DNA of 57,730 nucleotides from REEB470 sp032117095 (GCA_032117095.1 JAULZZ010000081.1:1-57730); one strand, 5' to 3'. Positions 44,412 to 52,395 are shown, counted from the stretch's first letter. The notes: generated by a model not told the origin, from the letters alone. Numbers and translations: made by a program.

Positions 44412-45479
44412 CTAAATATAAATCATCATCGGATCTTCTTTGTACTCATTGTGTACGATCATCGCTTTGCCGTTTTCAAACATGATGAGGCGGTGCACCA
44501 ATACATCGACGAGTTCCCCAAGATGTAAAGGAGGCTTTTCCATTGAGCGATGCCCGATGAGGCGATCTTTCCCCACCTCGACTTCTACTTCCCAATTTGA
44601 CCCTCTAAAATACAAATGTTTTACAATGCCTTTTGTCGTCGCGGAACGTTGGACGACCTCGCCTTCTTTCCCGATTTCCACGAATTCTGCGCGGATGAGC
44701 ACTTCGCGTTGGGTACTCGTATGTGCAAAACCATGGAGCGGTGCATTGGGTACAAATTGGGCAGACTCCCCAATAAAGCGTGCGACAAACTCCGTCTGGG
44801 GCGATAAATACAAGTCTAGGGGCGTGCCTTGTTGTTCGATGCACCCGTTGGCGACGATCATGATTTGATCTGCAATTTCGATCGCTTCTGCTTGGTCATG
44901 CGTGACAAATAGTGTGGTTACGCCGATCTGATCAATCATTTCACGCAACCAGGTGCGCAATTCTCGCCGTACGTGTGCATCGATCGCGGCAAACGGTTCA
45001 TCGAGGAGGAGTAACTGGGGTTGCGGTGCCAACGCGCGTGCAAACGCCACCCGTTGTCGTTGACCGCCAGACAGTGCATTGGGATAGCGTTTTTCTAAGC
45101 CTTGTAAATTCGTTAATTTTAATAGTTCATGCACACGATTTTGGATTTCTTCTTTGGGTTTCTTTTGTACTTTGAGCCCAAACGCAATGTTATCGAACAC
45201 CGTCATATGTTTGAACAACGCATAGTTTTGGAACACAACGCCGATACCACGTTGCTGCGGGGGAACGGCATTCATCGGGTTCCCGTAAAAAGAGATCGTC
45301 CCGTGGTCGGGTTGTTCAAGGCCAGCGAGCATCCGTAAAATGGTCGTCTTACCCCCTCCACTAGGGCCGAGCAGTCCGACCAAATGGCCTTTTTGGATGC
45401 AAAATGATACGTTTTTGGTCGCATGAAACGATCCGAAATGTTTATCTAGCCCCTGTACTTCAATGTGCCACGTACTCAT
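44412..45479 (-). CDS. cysA: Sulfate/thiosulfate ABC transporter ATPase
   Basis: The gene encodes 355 residues from ATG 45479, which overlaps the cysW stop (ATGA) and follows GGAGGGGTGGAAATC; a GTG three codons upstream is less likely. Walker A is GPSGGGKTT, the Q-loop is VFQNYALFKHMTVFDNIAFG, the signature is LSGGQRQR, Walker B is LLLLDEPFAAID and the switch is VTHDQAEAIEIAD. The C-terminal TOBE-like regulatory domain includes GIVKHLYFRGSNWEVEVEV. It energises sulfate import with CysT and CysW. Confidence 0.92.
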   Translation of the reverse strand: MSTWHIEVQGLDKHFGSFHATKNVSFCIQKGHLVGLLGPSGGGKTTILRMLAGLEQPDHGTISFYGNPMNAVPPQQRGIGVVFQNYALFKHMTVFDNIAFGLKVQKKPKEEIQNRVHELLKLTNLQGLEKRYPNALSGGQRQRVAFARALAPQPQLLLLDEPFAAIDAHVRRELRTWLREMIDQIGVTTLFVTHDQAEAIEIADQIMIVANGCIEQQGTPLDLYLSPQTEFVARFIGESAQFVPNAPLHGFAHTSTQREVLIRAEFVEIGKEGEVVQRSATTKGIVKHLYFRGSNWEVEVEVGKDRLIGHRSMEKPPLHLGELVDVLVHRLIMFENGKAMIVHNEYKEDPMMIYI

Positions 45480-46348
45480 GATTTCCACCCCTCCACGGTT
45501 TGTTTTGCGATCAACGTAACGACAGCGAGGACGACGAGTAACATCGACACCGCGAACGCCTCCACAAACTGGTATTCGTTGTATAAAATTTCAATGTGCA
45601 GGGGGAGCGTATTTGTTTGTCCCCGAATGTGCCCAGATACGACAGACACCGCACCAAACTCACCCATGGCACGCGCATTGCACAAAATTAAGCCGTATAA
45701 CAGCGCCCATTTTATATTTGGCAACGTCACTTGCCAAAATATGCGCCAACCACTTGCCCCTAATGTCACGGCCGCTTCTTCTTCCTGCACGCCTTGCGCT
45801 TGCATCAAGGGAATCAATTCCCGTGCAACGAAAGGAAACGTGACGAACAAGGTGGCGAGTACGATACCGGGTGCGGCAAAAATGATTTGCGTATTCGTGT
45901 AGTCCAACACTGGGGCGAGCCAGCTGTTTGCCCCATACATAAGCACATAAATCAAACCTGCAATGACAGGGGACACTGCAAAGGGCAAGTCTACGAGCGT
46001 AAAAAGGAAGTTTTTCCCACGAAACCGGTATTTTGTCATCGCCCAAGCGATCGCTAAACCGAATATGCCATTGAGCGGCACCGTAATGGCTGCGACAAGT
46101 AATGTCAATTTCACCGCAGACGCCGTGTAATCATCCGTTAGTGCTTGCAGAAATACGTCCCATCCTTTGCGCAGTGCTTGTTCGCATACGATGGCAAGGG
46201 GCAATACAATGAGCACGAGGATAAAAAAGACTGCCAGTCCGATCAGCACCCTTTTTACAAAGGGGGACGTACGAACTCCCCCAGCAGCGCCCCCACCTGC
46301 ATGCAATCCGCTCGATCCAACACTTCCCATACACGTCTCACGCTCCAT
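45476..46348 (-). CDS. cysW: Sulfate ABC transporter permease CysW
   Basis: This permease of about 290 residues has a glycine-rich N-terminus and six membrane segments (from VLIGLAVFFILVLIVLPLAI to AVSMLLVVLAVVTLIA). The EAA loop is EEEAAVTLGASGWRIFWQVT, followed by RAMGEFGAVSVVSGHIRG, which is typical of CysW. The start is taken at ATG 46348, which overlaps the cysT stop as TAATG; ATG 46381 upstream is possible. It is translationally coupled at both ends. Confidence 0.9.
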   Translation of the reverse strand: MERETCMGSVGSSGLHAGGGAAGGVRTSPFVKRVLIGLAVFFILVLIVLPLAIVCEQALRKGWDVFLQALTDDYTASAVKLTLLVAAITVPLNGIFGLAIAWAMTKYRFRGKNFLFTLVDLPFAVSPVIAGLIYVLMYGANSWLAPVLDYTNTQIIFAAPGIVLATLFVTFPFVARELIPLMQAQGVQEEEAAVTLGASGWRIFWQVTLPNIKWALLYGLILCNARAMGEFGAVSVVSGHIRGQTNTLPLHIEILYNEYQFVEAFAVSMLLVVLAVVTLIAKQTVEGWKS

Positions 46349-47244
46349 TAGGTAGACTGCATGCGTCGCCGCGCCAGCCATTGTAAAGTATTCATCAAAA
46401 ATAATAAACCAAACGACACGAGCAACATCATCACAGCAATGACTGCAGCGGCCACGTAATCGTATTCTTCGAGCTGTGTGACGATGAGCAAGGGCACGAT
46501 TTCTGTCTTAAAGGGGATGTTCCCCGAAATAAACACGACCGAACCATACTCGCCGATGCCTCGGGCAAACGCCAATGTCACGCCAGTGAGCCAAGCAGGC
46601 AAAATGCTAGGAAAAATAATGCGCCAAAAGATGCGCCAAGCGGAAGCTCCTAAGGTCATCGCTGCTTCTTCCACGTCGGTTTCAAGGTCTTGTAACACAG
46701 GTTGTAGCGTGCGGACGACAAACGGCAACCCGATGAACAAGAGTGCGAGTGAAATCCCCAGCGGGGCGTAGGCGATTTTAATGTCCCACTGCCGCAATAA
46801 CGCATTGATCCCCGTATTCTCGAAGAAAACCCCGATGCTTCCCTCCGTATAGGGGGTGAACAATGAACCGATCCAACCGTTTTTTGCATATAGCGTCGTC
46901 AAGGCAATGCCTGCTACCGCAGTAGGCAAGGCAAATGGCAAATCGATCAAGGCATCTAGAAACTTGCGTCCAAAAAAAGAGTAGCGAACCAGCGTCCACG
47001 CAAGGATCAGTCCGATGATGGCGTTGGCAAATGCGGCATAAAGTGACGTAGACAAACTGACATAAAAAGCCGACCAGACGCGTTTGCTCGACACCACATC
47101 CCATACGGCTGCCCAATCGCCCGAGGCTGCCTTGATAAACAACAATATAAAAGGGATCAGTACAATGAGGCTTAAATACACCATCGCATACCCCATGCTC
47201 AGTCCAAAACCCGGAATTACTGACGTTTTACGTTTGCCCCACAA
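46348..47244 (-). CDS. cysT: Sulfate ABC transporter permease CysT
   Basis: This permease has six membrane segments, starting GYAMVYLSLIVLIPFILLF. The EAA loop is VEEAAMTLGASAWRIFWRII, and GIGEYGSVVFISGNIPFKTE follows. TTG 47244 is chosen as start because GGGGAGGG lies eight bases upstream on the minus strand; ATG 47271, nine codons earlier, lacks a ribosome-binding site. It pairs with CysW. The gene is 72 bases after the sulfate-binding lipoprotein gene. Confidence 0.9.
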   Translation of the reverse strand: MWGKRKTSVIPGFGLSMGYAMVYLSLIVLIPFILLFIKAASGDWAAVWDVVSSKRVWSAFYVSLSTSLYAAFANAIIGLILAWTLVRYSFFGRKFLDALIDLPFALPTAVAGIALTTLYAKNGWIGSLFTPYTEGSIGVFFENTGINALLRQWDIKIAYAPLGISLALLFIGLPFVVRTLQPVLQDLETDVEEAAMTLGASAWRIFWRIIFPSILPAWLTGVTLAFARGIGEYGSVVFISGNIPFKTEIVPLLIVTQLEEYDYVAAAVIAVMMLLVSFGLLFLMNTLQWLARRRMQST

Positions 47245-47316
47245 TGATGCGTCCCTCCCCAGCAAAATCATTTCGTGGATATGTTTTCAATACGGGATTC
47301 GTATGTGCCCTCTTTG

Positions 47317-48348
47317 TTATTGATTTGCGCTGTACAATTGATCAAATATGCCACCGTCGGAAAAATGCACTTGATGCACCTGCTCCCATCCTCCAAAATC
47401 CCGATCGATTTGTAGCAGGGGCAAGTCGGGGAACTGTTGGCGGTTAGCCTGCAAAACAGACTCCATCGTAGGACGAAAAAAATGGGTGGCAGCCAGCTGT
47501 TGTCCTTTTTCGGAGTACAAATAGTCCAAATACGCTTCGGCCACTTTGCGTGTTCCTTTCGCATCGACCACTTTATCTACTACAGTCACAGAAGGTTCAG
47601 CGAGGATGCTAATAGAAGGATACACGATCTCAAAGGTTCCTTCATATTCCTTCTTTGCGAGCAGCGCCTCATTCTCCCATGCGAGCAACACGTCCCCAAT
47701 CTCCCGTTCGACAAATGTCGTCGTCGATGCACGGGCCCCCGTATCGAGCACAGGGACATTGGCAAACAGGGCACTCATGTATTCTCCTGTTTTTACGGGA
47801 TCGTTGGCGAATTTTTTTTGAGCATAGCCCAATGCCGCCAAATAGTTCCACCGTGCGCCCCCTGACGTTTTGGGGTTCGGGGTGACGACCTCGACGCCTT
47901 CGCGGATCAAGTCATCCCAGTCGACAATTTGCTTTGGATTGCCTTTGCGCACCAAAAAAACGATCGTCGATGTATAGGGAGCACTATTTTGGGGCAGTTT
48001 TTTTTGCCACCCTTCAGCGATCAGGTTTTTATTGCGGAGGGAGTCTACATCATACGATAAGGCAAGTGTCACCACGTCTGCCTTTAAGCCATCCAGTACA
48101 GCGCGGGCTTGTTTTCCCGAACCACCATGCGATTGTTCGATGGTGACTTTTTGACCAGTTTGTTCCTGCCAAAAAGCGGAAAACTGTGCGTTGAACGCAT
48201 CGTAAAATTCCCTCGTCGGGTCGTAAGAGACGTTGAGGAGGGTGACGGGATCCGTTGTAGCATTGTTTTCGCTGTTTTGTGGGGCATTTCCGCATCCGAC
48301 TAGGCAGACGGACAAGATGGCGCACACCACGATCATTTTCTTGTTCAT
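47317..48348 (-). CDS. sbp: Sulfate-binding lipoprotein
   Basis: This 343-residue binding protein has a lipoprotein signal peptide with lipobox LVGC (C19). Sulfate-binder landmarks are LLNVSYDPTREFYDAFNAQF, QSHGGSGKQARAVLDGL, VTPNPKTSGGARWNYLAALG and AEAYLDYLYSEKGQQLAATH. It is the first gene of the minus-strand sbp-cysT-cysW-cysA operon. A second, diverged paralog is encoded divergently at 48772. Confidence 0.93.
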   Translation of the reverse strand: MNKKMIVVCAILSVCLVGCGNAPQNSENNATTDPVTLLNVSYDPTREFYDAFNAQFSAFWQEQTGQKVTIEQSHGGSGKQARAVLDGLKADVVTLALSYDVDSLRNKNLIAEGWQKKLPQNSAPYTSTIVFLVRKGNPKQIVDWDDLIREGVEVVTPNPKTSGGARWNYLAALGYAQKKFANDPVKTGEYMSALFANVPVLDTGARASTTTFVEREIGDVLLAWENEALLAKKEYEGTFEIVYPSISILAEPSVTVVDKVVDAKGTRKVAEAYLDYLYSEKGQQLAATHFFRPTMESVLQANRQQFPDLPLLQIDRDFGGWEQVHQVHFSDGGIFDQLYSANQ

Positions 48349-48429
48349 AAAAGAAGCTCACCTCGTAGACGTTTGTTTTGTAAGACACCCCATGCGTCAT
48401 GGCACAGGAACAATTTCTTCATATACATT

Positions 48430-48458
48430 AGCTTAACAGGCGCACGGGATAAAGTCAA
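48430..48458 (-). promoter_or_regulatory. Promoter of the sbp-cysTWA operon
   Basis: On the minus strand TTGACT (48458-48453) and TAAGCT (48435-48430) are 17 bp apart, about 80 bases upstream of the sbp start. Confidence 0.45.
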
Positions 48459-48540
48459 GTATAGTACTTGGGAATATAGGTTATGTAGGGTTGTGGTAGA
48501 AGAAAGGAGCGGAGAAGGAGAAAAAAAATATTATTCCTAG

Positions 48541-48570
48541 TTGACAGGTGTGTTTAGTGTGCATTATACT
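48541..48570 (+). promoter_or_regulatory. Promoter of the second sulfate-binding-protein gene
   Basis: TTGACA (48541-48546) and TATACT (48565-48570) lie 18 bp apart. The resulting leader would be about 200 bases. Confidence 0.65.
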
Positions 48571-48771
48571 ATGAAGTAACCCCCCCTGCGACGCACGAGG
48601 CGAAGGTCACTTTTTCGATCGCGACGAACGAGTGACGGTACGAACGTGAAAACACAATGGGGATGTAGTAGGCGTAGAAGGTTTCGTTCATCTTTGTCCT
48701 CGTTCATCTGTGTTAAATGAAGAAACATGCTTTTTCAAATCCAAATTTATAGGAGAGAGGGGAAAATTACG

Positions 48772-50004
48772 ATGATACGCACACATGCTTCATTTGTACA
48801 TTTTGCCACATTGTTGTCGATCTCGTTGCTCTTTTCAACGTTTTTTAGTTACCCCGCAGTGCACGCCCAAACGACAAAACCACTACAAAGTGAAAAAGAA
48901 GGTGCAAAGTCGAGCAAACAAACAACCGAAAAAAAGGATGCGGGGAAGGGAAAACCTACGAAAACCGAAGTGAAGAACAAAAAATCGAGCGAGTCTCCCC
49001 GCAACACGACCCAAAATACAAAGTCTAAAAAGCCAGTGATCATTCCAGTCATCCCGATAAAACCTAGCGCCCCTCCAAAAGACATCGAATTATTAAATGT
49101 GTCATATGACCCTACACGCGAATTTTATGAGCAGTACAACAAATTATTCTCCACGTACTGGAAAAAGAAAACGAATCAAATCGTGACGATCAAGCAGTCA
49201 CACGGGGGATCAGGGAAGCAGGCGCGTTCCGTCATCGATGGATTGCAAGCCGACGTGGTAACACTGGCACTTGCGTACGACATTGATGCCATTGCCAAGG
49301 AAAAGTTAATCAAGTCGGGATGGGAAGCACAGTTCAAAGAGGCAAGTGCGCCGTATACGTCGACCATCGTGTTTTTGGTGCGGAAAGGCAATCCAAAAAA
49401 CATTCTGGATTGGAATGATTTGACAAAGCCCGGCATCGAAGTCATCACCCCGAACCCAAAGACGTCAGGGGGTGCACGGTGGAATTTCCTTGCCGCATGG
49501 GGATATTTCTCCAAAAAATTCAAAAAAGATGAAACAAAAACGAAAAATGCGTTGACTGCGTTGTATAAAAATGTGCCGGTACTTGATTCGGGAGCGCGTG
49601 GGTCTACGACAACGTTCGTCGAACGAAAAATCGGGGATGTGTATATTTCGTGGGAGAATGAAGCGTATTTGGTCAAAAAGGAGTACGGTGACGACTACGA
49701 AATCGTGACGCCAAGCCTGTCGATTTTGGCTCAACCGCCCGTGGCGATCGTGGACAAAAATGTGGAAAAACGTGGCACTACGGAAGTCGCTACCGCATAT
49801 TTGGATTATTTGTATACGGAAGAAGCGCAAACGTTAATCGCTGAAAATTATTATCGGCCGACGAATCCCGGAGTTGCGAAGAAATTTTCTGATCGTTTTG
49901 AGTCGCTTGAACTCATAAACATCCGCGATTTTGGAGGCTGGGACAAAGCACAAAGTCAGTACTTCGCTGACGGAGGCGTGTTCGATCAAATATACAGCAA
50001 ATAG
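48772..50004 (+). CDS. Second sulfate-binding protein, non-lipidated, with a lysine-rich tether
   Basis: The gene encodes 410 residues from ATG 48772 (AGGAGAGAGGGGAAAATTACG upstream). A Sec signal peptide ends near AVHA-QTTK with no lipobox cysteine. It is followed by about 70 residues rich in lysine, serine and threonine (for example KKDAGKGKPTKTEVKNKK) and a proline segment. The binding domain starts LLNVSYDPTREFYEQYNKLF and keeps QSHGGSGKQARSVIDGL and VITPNPKTSGGARWNFLAAW. It is a paralog of the lipoprotein at 47317. Without a lipid anchor it is either secreted or held by its basic tether to the cell wall, so transport is uncertain. The last 57 codons are repeated at 51686-51856. Confidence 0.88.
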   Translation: MIRTHASFVHFATLLSISLLFSTFFSYPAVHAQTTKPLQSEKEGAKSSKQTTEKKDAGKGKPTKTEVKNKKSSESPRNTTQNTKSKKPVIIPVIPIKPSAPPKDIELLNVSYDPTREFYEQYNKLFSTYWKKKTNQIVTIKQSHGGSGKQARSVIDGLQADVVTLALAYDIDAIAKEKLIKSGWEAQFKEASAPYTSTIVFLVRKGNPKNILDWNDLTKPGIEVITPNPKTSGGARWNFLAAWGYFSKKFKKDETKTKNALTALYKNVPVLDSGARGSTTTFVERKIGDVYISWENEAYLVKKEYGDDYEIVTPSLSILAQPPVAIVDKNVEKRGTTEVATAYLDYLYTEEAQTLIAENYYRPTNPGVAKKFSDRFESLELINIRDFGGWDKAQSQYFADGGVFDQIYSK

Positions 50005-50013
50005 CTGCGTGTA

Positions 50014-50118
50014 ATACGAAACACGGATTAAAAACATCTCTGGAGAGGGGCCCCTTTTACGAGAAAGCAAAGGAATTTTTAACCAATAGGATGTCAGTAT
50101 TCAAACCGTGTTTCGTAT
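50014..50118. repeat. 105-bp element with 16-bp terminal inverted repeats, copy B
   Basis: The ends are ATACGAAACACGGATT (50014-50029) and AAACCGTGTTTCGTAT (50103-50118), 15 of 16 complementary. It starts nine bases after the sbp2 stop. Relative to copy A the arms differ at a position where both partners change (CACTG/CAGTG to CACGG/CCGTG), so pairing is kept. Confidence 0.8.
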
Positions 50119-50135
50119 GAGTTCAATTCTGTTCT

Positions 50136-50190
50136 CCCCCTTCCGCCCTCGTCATACAAAGACGCAGGGGACGAGGAGGGGGATTTTTTG
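50136..50190 (+). terminator. Terminator after sbp2
   Basis: CCCCC and CTCGTC (50136-50153) pair with GACGAG and GGGGG (50170-50182), followed by ATTTTTTG. A matching terminator occurs in the duplicate at 51988. Confidence 0.65.
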
Positions 50191-50538
50191 TTTCTTTCTC
50201 TTCGATGCGACGACACCACGTCATTTCATTCACCACATACAGCATATACCAAAAAAATTTATCCAGTGTACATAACAATATTGACATCGTTTTTATTTTT
50301 TATATAATAGGAGGACATAGAAAAAAATAAACAATATTTGATGCGAAAATGTGATCTTCCGAAGCCTCTTGCTTGCGTATGCATTTTTTGTCAGCGCACA
50401 TGTAATGGAACACGTTTGACAAATGGAGTGCATACGTGGTGCAGACGGGGGGCCCCGTGCAGGAAAGCGGAGGTGAACATGCAAGTGTGCAAGAAAAAAG
50501 GTGGTGAGCAAACCAAATACGCAAGGAGCATGCAGACG
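50191..50538 (+). other. Promoter and long leader of the first FGE-fold gene
   Basis: The region contains the promoter at 50281 and a leader of about 225 bases that is similar to the one before the second FGE-fold gene (CCCGTGCAGG, GGTGAGCA, GGAGCATG). In this copy the leader is open and in frame with the gene, but the duplicate has TAG in place of CAG at the end, so upstream coding is not supported. Confidence 0.5.
50281..50308 (+). promoter_or_regulatory. Promoter of the first FGE-fold gene
   Basis: Consensus TTGACA (50281-50286) and TATAAT (50303-50308) are separated by 16 bp of mostly T. Confidence 0.75.
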
Positions 50539-51564
50539 ATGAAAAACGGGCAACGCAACAGGATGAAACGGATGGGGATCGCAGTAGTATGTATCGGGAT
50601 GATCGGGAGTGGGGGACTCGTGCAGGCGATGAACACGGCGAAACCATTGCGAACAGGAAAAGTAATGCCTGAGATGAGAGCCCTGCTCGACGTCCCTGCA
50701 TCAAAAATTAAAAAAATGCCGTTGGGGGAGAACGATCAAATCACACCAGTAACATTGCCAGACTTTCAGGTTGGGAAGGCAGAAGTGACGGGTGCATTAT
50801 GGAGTGACGTGTACAACTGGGCGATTCAAAATGGATATCGGTTTGCAAATACGGGAGGGAACGTAGGGACGGACAAACCTGTGACAGGAGTAAGTTGGTA
50901 CGATGCGATTGTGTGGGCGAATGCATATACGGAATTTACGAATAAACAGTGGTCGACGAAATTAGTGCCTGTGTATCAAAGTAAAGGACTTTTAGGATTC
51001 AATCAACAAGTACTCAAAGATGCGACGGACGAGAATGCGTTGAATGAGGCAAAGGTAGTGTTGAGCAAGGAAAAAAAGAAAAGAGGGTTTCAATTATTGA
51101 CGGAAATGCAATGGGAACTCGTAGCAAGATGGAATGGCACGAAAAAACCGACCAAAGGAAGTCTGGCAAAAGAAGCGATCTCCACAGAGGGAAAAGACGG
51201 CAGGTTGTATTACTGGACACCAGGGGACTATGCCATTGGGGCGAATGAGAATATGGAAAATAGAAAGGAAACGGCAAGAGTCGCATGGTATGGTCAGACA
51301 AGCGCGAAAACGGTGTGTACAAAATCCACCAACGTGCTCGGCATATGTGACATGAGTGGGAATGTGTGGGAGTGGCTGTTTACATCGCCCTATAACTTTC
51401 CGGAGTACCGAGTGATCCGGGGTGGTAGCTGGAGAAGTACGGACATCAACATAGTCGTAAGTTACAGCGGTGAAAAAAGCTTCGATGGCCGCATCCCACG
51501 AAATAATCGTAGGGACTCGGGTTTCGGCTTCCGCGTGGCGCGGATGGACTGTATTTGTCGGTAG
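50539..51564 (+). CDS. Secreted FGE/C-type-lectin-fold protein, copy 1
   Basis: The gene encodes 341 residues from ATG 50539, matching the start of the duplicate at 52396; AAGGAGC lies upstream. A Sec signal peptide (MGIAVVCIGMIGSGGLVQA) is followed by the linker VPASKIKKMPLGENDQ. The FGE-sulfatase-type domain spans about 70-336: LPDFQVGKAEVTGALWSDVY, SWYDAIVWANAY, GFQLLTEMQWELVARW, YYWTPGDYAIGAN, GICDMSGNVWEWL, VIRGGSW and GFGFRVAR. The two catalytic cysteines of true FGE, after RGGSW, are absent, so it is probably a binding protein. It resembles the FGE-B domain of the 22750 gene, sharing the VPASK-PLG linker. Confidence 0.78.
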   Translation: MKNGQRNRMKRMGIAVVCIGMIGSGGLVQAMNTAKPLRTGKVMPEMRALLDVPASKIKKMPLGENDQITPVTLPDFQVGKAEVTGALWSDVYNWAIQNGYRFANTGGNVGTDKPVTGVSWYDAIVWANAYTEFTNKQWSTKLVPVYQSKGLLGFNQQVLKDATDENALNEAKVVLSKEKKKRGFQLLTEMQWELVARWNGTKKPTKGSLAKEAISTEGKDGRLYYWTPGDYAIGANENMENRKETARVAWYGQTSAKTVCTKSTNVLGICDMSGNVWEWLFTSPYNFPEYRVIRGGSWRSTDINIVVSYSGEKSFDGRIPRNNRRDSGFGFRVARMDCICR

Positions 51565-51685
51565 TTGTCAAATATGTGGTCGCTTCCTTGAAAAAGTGTA
51601 CGGCTGTTGCGATGGAGATTCCAGATGTCTTACACCCCGTCACAACAGCTGAACAGTGACAAGTATACCAAAGAGGGGGTAAACA
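51565..51685. other. Spacer before the duplicated segment
   Basis: About 120 bases show no gene and no similarity to the region after the second copy. The duplication junction lies at 51685/51686. Confidence 0.5.
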
Positions 51686-51856
51686 TTGATTGCTGAAAAC
51701 CATTATCGGCCGACGAATCCCGGAGTTGCGAAGAAATTTTCTGATCGTTTTGAGTCGCTTGAGCTCATAAACATCCGCGATTTTGGAGGCTGGGACAAAG
51801 CACAAAGTCAGTATTTCGCTGACGGAGGCGTGTTCGATCAAATATACAGCAAATAG
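51686..51856 (+). pseudogene. 3' fragment of the sulfate-binding-protein gene, duplicated
   Basis: The 57 codons from TTG 51686 to TAG 51856 repeat the end of the gene at 48772 (IAENHYRPTNPGVAKKFSDR to GGVFDQIYSK). Only six bases differ, five silent and one tyrosine-to-histidine. There is no 5' part or signal peptide, although AAAGAGGGGGTAAACA upstream of the TTG could by chance act as a ribosome-binding site. It is a scar of the tandem duplication. Confidence 0.85.
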
Positions 51857-51865
51857 TTGCGTGTA

Positions 51866-51970
51866 ATACGAAATACGGATTAAAAACATCTCTGGAGAGG
51901 GGCTCTTTTTACGAGAAAGCAAGGGAATTTTTAACCAATAGGATGTCAGTATTCAAACCGTGTTTCGTAT
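51866..51970. repeat. 105-bp element with 16-bp terminal inverted repeats, copy C
   Basis: The ends are ATACGAAATACGGATT (51866-51881) and AAACCGTGTTTCGTAT (51955-51970). It is carried by the segmental duplication, so it is not an independent insertion. It differs from copy B at four positions. Confidence 0.8.
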
Positions 51971-51987
51971 GAATTCAATTTTGTTTT

Positions 51988-52040
51988 CCCCTTCCGCCCT
52001 CGTCATACAAAGACGCAGGAGACGAGGAGGGGGATTTTTT
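51988..52040 (+). terminator. Duplicated terminator
   Basis: CTCGTC (51999-52004) pairs with GACGAG (52021-52026), flanked by C and G runs, followed by ATTTTTT. It corresponds to the terminator at 50136. Confidence 0.6.
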
Positions 52041-52132
52041 GCTTGCTTTCCCTCCCAACCACGACACCACGTCATTTCATTCACAACATACAGCATATAC
52101 CAAAAAAATTTTACTCAATATACAAATAAAAC

Positions 52133-52160
52133 TTGATTGACACCGTTTTTTTTTTATAAT
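52133..52160 (+). promoter_or_regulatory. Promoter of the second FGE-fold gene, with a T10 tract
   Basis: TATAAT (52155-52160) is preceded either by TTGATT (52133-52138, 16-bp spacer) or by TTGACA (52137-52142, only 12 bp). A run of ten T (52146-52155) lies between. The duplicate promoter at 50281 has an interrupted T tract and a consensus -35 at 16 bp. Confidence 0.6.
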
Positions 52161-52395
52161 AGGGGTGTGCAACGAGAAAAAACGATATGCGATGAGAAAT
52201 CACAATGGCACGAAGTACTCCTTGTGTGCGCATGCGTTGGGTTATTGGTGCACGTGCGGTCGGAACGTGTTTGGCAGATGGAGTGTAAGGCGTGATGTGG
52301 CGCTGTCTCCCGTGCAGGGAAGTAGGAGAGAGGACATGCGCGTGCGCAAGAAAACACGTGGTGAGCAGGGAAAATACGAAGGGAGCATGTAGACG
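52161..52395 (+). other. Leader of the second FGE-fold gene
   Basis: A leader of about 230 bases resembles the one at 50309-50538. A reading frame at 52192-52392 (about 66 codons, basic, from ATGAGAAATCAC) ends in TAG four bases before the gene start. Its amino-acid sequence is not kept between the copies, so the leader more likely acts as RNA. Confidence 0.4.

Larger units (their letters stand above)
48349..48771. other. Divergent intergenic region between two sulfate-binding-protein genes
   Basis: There is no gene. It holds one promoter for each direction. A leader of about 200 bases precedes sbp2, with a GGTCACT/AGTGAC hairpin (about 48605-48635) and a repeated CGTTCATCT. No SAM-riboswitch core was found. 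GGAATAT near 48471 and ATATTATTCC near 48528 form a distant inverted pair between the promoters. Confidence 0.5.
49834..50308 (+). repeat. Segmental duplication, first copy (sbp2 3' end to promoter)
   Basis: This stretch is repeated at 51686-52160 with a constant offset of 1852. It includes the last 57 codons of sbp2, the 105-bp element, a terminator and the promoter of the next gene. The sbp part differs at 6 of 171 bases and the 105-bp element at 4 of 105, all transitions. Confidence 0.85.
51686..52160 (+). repeat. Segmental duplication, second copy
   Basis: This is the counterpart of 49834-50308 at constant offset 1852, covering the sbp2 fragment, the 105-bp element, terminator and promoter. 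Similarity continues more weakly through the leader into the second FGE-fold gene. Confidence 0.85.

Noticed and set aside
48349..48771. SAM riboswitch or T-box controlling the sulfate genes
   Set aside because: No S-box core sequence, no T-box motif and no leader terminator were found; only promoters and a simple hairpin are visible.
50338..50538. Upstream extension of the first FGE-fold protein to a 408-residue form
   Set aside because: The equivalent position in the duplicate has a TAG stop and the leader peptide is not conserved, and the signal peptide fits ATG 50539. It is kept as a low-interest finding only.
51866..51970. Third 105-bp element as an independent insertion
   Set aside because: It lies inside the segmental duplication at the constant offset of 1852, so it was copied together with its flanks.
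52146..52155. Second FGE-fold promoter judged dead because TTGACA is only 12 bp from TATAAT
   Set aside because: TTGATT, four bases upstream, gives the same 16-bp spacing and the same offset as the duplicate promoter, so the promoter may still work.
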